A stretch of 8,071 bases of DNA from Fidelibacterota bacterium (GTDB lineage Bacteria > Fidelibacterota > UBA2242). Position numbers and translations under genes: made by a program. The notes under the pieces were generated by a model, which was given only the letters and a program-made list of their open reading frames with translations, had not been told where the DNA came from and ran no database searches. The DNA lies in contig JAUSPJ010000337.1 of NCBI GenBank assembly GCA_030655795.1, forward strand, positions 1 to 8,071, given 5' to 3'. Positions 6,170-8,071 of this stretch are shown here, one piece after another; positions within the stretch are counted from its first letter, which is position 1, and each line of letters starts with the position of its first letter.

Positions 6170-6545
6170 AATCACAAGCCGCACTCTGGAGATTAAAGGC
6201 TGAAAACGATCCGGCAGTTGCCGGATGACGATTGACCAGCCCGCGCCTGTGACGGATGTTCTTTCGTTTCACTGCCAGCAGGCGGCGGAAAAGTTTTTGA
6301 AAATGTATCTTGTCAGATACGGTGTCAATCCTAAGAGGACGCATGACATCGGCTTTTTAGTGGGAGAATGCTGCCGGTTCGATCCGGCTTTTGAGACACT
6401 TTTCGACGTTTCCTTTTTGTCTGTCTATGCGGTGGAATCCCGTTATGTGGACGATTTCTTTATTCCTTCGATAGAAGAACTGGGAAACGCCTATACAGCC
6501 GCGTTGAAGGTCAGAGATTTCATTTTGGCAAGGATAAAAGAGTAA
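6154..6545 (+). pseudogene. HEPN-domain toxin gene split by a one-base frameshift
   Basis: The reading frame from ATG 6154 encodes MDEKLKSQAALWRLKAENDPAVAG and stops at TGA 6226-6228. The rest of the domain lies in the -1 frame from ATG 6225 (106 residues, ending at 6545). Joined by one inserted base near 6225 (GGATG to GGAATG), the two parts give about 130 residues with the normal HEPN (PF05168-type) layout. This is an N-terminal helix ending in KAENDxxVA, then VLSFHCQQAAEKFLKMYLV, then KRTHDIGFL, then SVYAVESRYVDDFFIPSIEELGNAYTAALKVRDFI. The stop and the internal ATG overlap as ATGA, so reinitiation could still make the 106-residue piece lacking the first helix. No canonical RX4-6H RNase motif is evident; R31 and H40 of the short product are eight residues apart. 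HEPN partners of MNT proteins are usually toxic RNases. Either a real inactivating mutation or a sequencing error explains the break. Confidence 0.85.
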
Positions 6546-6550
6546 CGCCT

Positions 6551-8071
6551 ATGTTTCTGAAAAATTATCAGGCCGAAGTCGTCGCCAAACTCAAAGAGTT
6601 CTATGCCGGAGCGCGGGAGGCAAAAAATTCTTTGCAGGAAGTACCAGAAAATAAACGTCATCTGGTCAACTGGGTCGAAGAGTCTTTCGATAATCTTCAT
6701 AAGAATAATCCTGACCATTGTAAGAATGGTATGAATGAATATTATCCCCGCATTGTCATGAAAGTTCCGACCGGCGGCGGTAAGACGCTTCTCGCGGTTG
6801 AGGCAATTCGCGAATACCAGAATATCTTTGCGCAAAAACGCACCGGCCTGGTCGCCTGGATCGTACCAAGCGAGACGATTTATTCCCAAACCGTCAGAAA
6901 ACTGCGCGACAAGGCAAATCCGTTGCGGCAACTTCTGGATCAGGCCAGCGGCAACCGGACGCTTATTCTCGAAAAAGGCCAGCGTTTGACGACCGGCGAT
7001 ATTGAAGAGAATCTGGTTATTCTGTTTATCATGATCCAGTCTATCAGCAGAGTTAATGCCAAAGAAGCATTGAAAGTGTTTCAGGATTCGGGTGGTTTCG
7101 AGAGTTTTTTCCCGGCAGATAACCGCACTGATCTGCATGAAGAACTTGTCAATAAATGTCCGAATTTAGACCTGCTGTCCGAAGCTGGACCGATTATTAA
7201 AACGAGTCTGGGGAATGCGGTTCGTTTATCCAAACCCTTTATCATCATCGACGAAATTCACAAAGTTTTTTCTCCGATGGCGCGCAAGACGATCGATAAC
7301 CTGAATCCCGATATGGTGCTGGGACTTTCCGCGACGCCAAAGAAGGAAATGAATATTTTAGTCTCTATTACCGGACTTCAGTTAAAAGATGAAGATATGG
7401 TGAAATTGGACATGCACATTATTCCGCCGGCGGGTCGTATAAAAGATGACTGGAAAGCGATGTTAAAGGAGATTAAAGATCGCCGGGATGCTCTGGAAAA
7501 GACAGCGGTCGTCTATCGCCAGAGTTCGGGCGTTTATATCCGCCCGATGGCGTTGATACAGGTCGAGGCAACCGGCAAAGACCAGCGTATGAAAAAGCGT
7601 GTTCACAGTCTGGATGTCAAAGAATTCTTACAGGAGTTAGAGATCAATCCGGATGAAATCGCTATTAAAACCAGCGCGCAGAATGACATCGAGGACGTCA
7701 ATCTCTTTGCGCAGGATTGCAATGTTCGCTATTTGATTACGAAAGAAGCCTTGCGGGAAGGCTGGGATTGCTCATTTGCGTACATTCTCGGTATCATTCC
7801 CAACGTCAGTTCCAATACCGGCGTTACCCAAATTGTCGGCAGAATTTTGCGCCAGCCTTTTGCGCGAAAAACCGGTGTTCCCGATTTAGACGAAAGTTAT
7901 GTCTATTATTCAAAAGGATCTACACGGGACATTCTCGAAAGAGTGGCAATTGGTTTCAGAAACGAGGGGCTGGAAGACCTGGTGACGTCGGTTAAAATTC
8001 AGGATAATGAAAATGTAAATCCACCCAAGAAAGTCAATATCCGCAAGGATTTGAAGTCCAAATATGAAAAT
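6551..8071 (+). CDS. res: Type III restriction enzyme Res subunit, SF2 helicase/translocase part (3' truncated by window)
   Basis: An open frame of 507 codons starts at ATG 6551 and runs off the right end without a stop. Res subunits pair with Mod, hydrolyse ATP, move on DNA and cleave near unmethylated sites in head-to-head orientation. The start MFLKNYQAEVVAKL has the usual Q-motif-like YQ. SF2 motifs are in order: Walker A VPTGGGKT (72-79), motif II IIIDEIHK with DEIH at 234-237, motif III SATP (260-263), LITKEALREGWDC (395-407) and motif VI TQIVGRILRQP (426-436). Family members run to roughly 900-1000 residues, so the C-terminal PD-(D/E)XK endonuclease domain should lie beyond this window. 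The gene begins 5 nt after the HEPN stop with only a weak SD (AAAGAG), consistent with coupling to upstream translation. Nothing in the visible part looks broken. Confidence 0.93.
   Translation, partial: MFLKNYQAEVVAKLKEFYAGAREAKNSLQEVPENKRHLVNWVEESFDNLHKNNPDHCKNGMNEYYPRIVMKVPTGGGKTLLAVEAIREYQNIFAQKRTGLVAWIVPSETIYSQTVRKLRDKANPLRQLLDQASGNRTLILEKGQRLTTGDIEENLVILFIMIQSISRVNAKEALKVFQDSGGFESFFPADNRTDLHEELVNKCPNLDLLSEAGPIIKTSLGNAVRLSKPFIIIDEIHKVFSPMARKTIDNLNPDMVLGLSATPKKEMNILVSITGLQLKDEDMVKLDMHIIPPAGRIKDDWKAMLKEIKDRRDALEKTAVVYRQSSGVYIRPMALIQVEATGKDQRMKKRVHSLDVKEFLQELEINPDEIAIKTSAQNDIEDVNLFAQDCNVRYLITKEALREGWDCSFAYILGIIPNVSSNTGVTQIVGRILRQPFARKTGVPDLDESYVYYSKGSTRDILERVAIGFRNEGLEDLVTSVKIQDNENVNPPKKVNIRKDLKSKYEN

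Noticed and set aside
6205..6230. Programmed ribosomal frameshift in the HEPN gene
   Set aside because: No slippery heptamer or homopolymer run is present before the stop; a one-base deletion explains the data more simply.

Overview
The window is about 8 kb of bacterial chromosome at mid-40s % GC. Genes are densely packed and most have good Shine-Dalgarno sequences. The codon use, the strong SD sites and the gene families suggest an environmental, probably Gram-negative bacterium. Nothing in the window fixes the phylum; a Calditrichota/KSB1-like FCB lineage would fit but is only a guess.

Left part (1-3330). After a short repeat-rich gap (1-318) there are three minus-strand genes read right to left: a double-domain GNAT acyltransferase, a divergent diacylglycerol-kinase-family lipid kinase that overlaps it by 25 nt, and a second, canonical lipid kinase 85 nt further on. 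They look like one transcription unit concerned with lipid metabolism, and I propose a weak promoter just upstream of the GNAT gene.

Middle part (3331-4116). This 786-nt divergent gap holds no conventional gene. It contains a run of short hairpins and degenerate direct repeats (about 3533-3711), a perfect 16-nt palindrome (3848-3863), and, just before the next gene, a possible 29-codon leader ORF with its own SD. The hairpin block looks like a dispersed intergenic repeat or a small non-autonomous element.

Right part (4117-8071). This is a plus-strand defence operon: type III restriction-modification methyltransferase (mod), MNT nucleotidyltransferase antitoxin, HEPN toxin partner, and type III restriction helicase/nuclease (res, running off the end of the window). 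The genes are 1 nt apart, overlapping by 16 nt, and 5 nt apart, so they are very probably co-transcribed and translationally coupled. A HEPN-MNT toxin-antitoxin pair is therefore embedded inside a type III R-M operon.

Two details stand out. The HEPN gene is split by what looks like a one-base deletion near 6225, so the toxin may be inactive or expressed only as a truncated protein. The mod gene is a composition mosaic: its DPPY and target-recognition part is about 35% GC by hand count, and it switches to about 48% exactly at the SAM-binding FAGSGTT motif, which suggests that the specificity domain was replaced by recombination.
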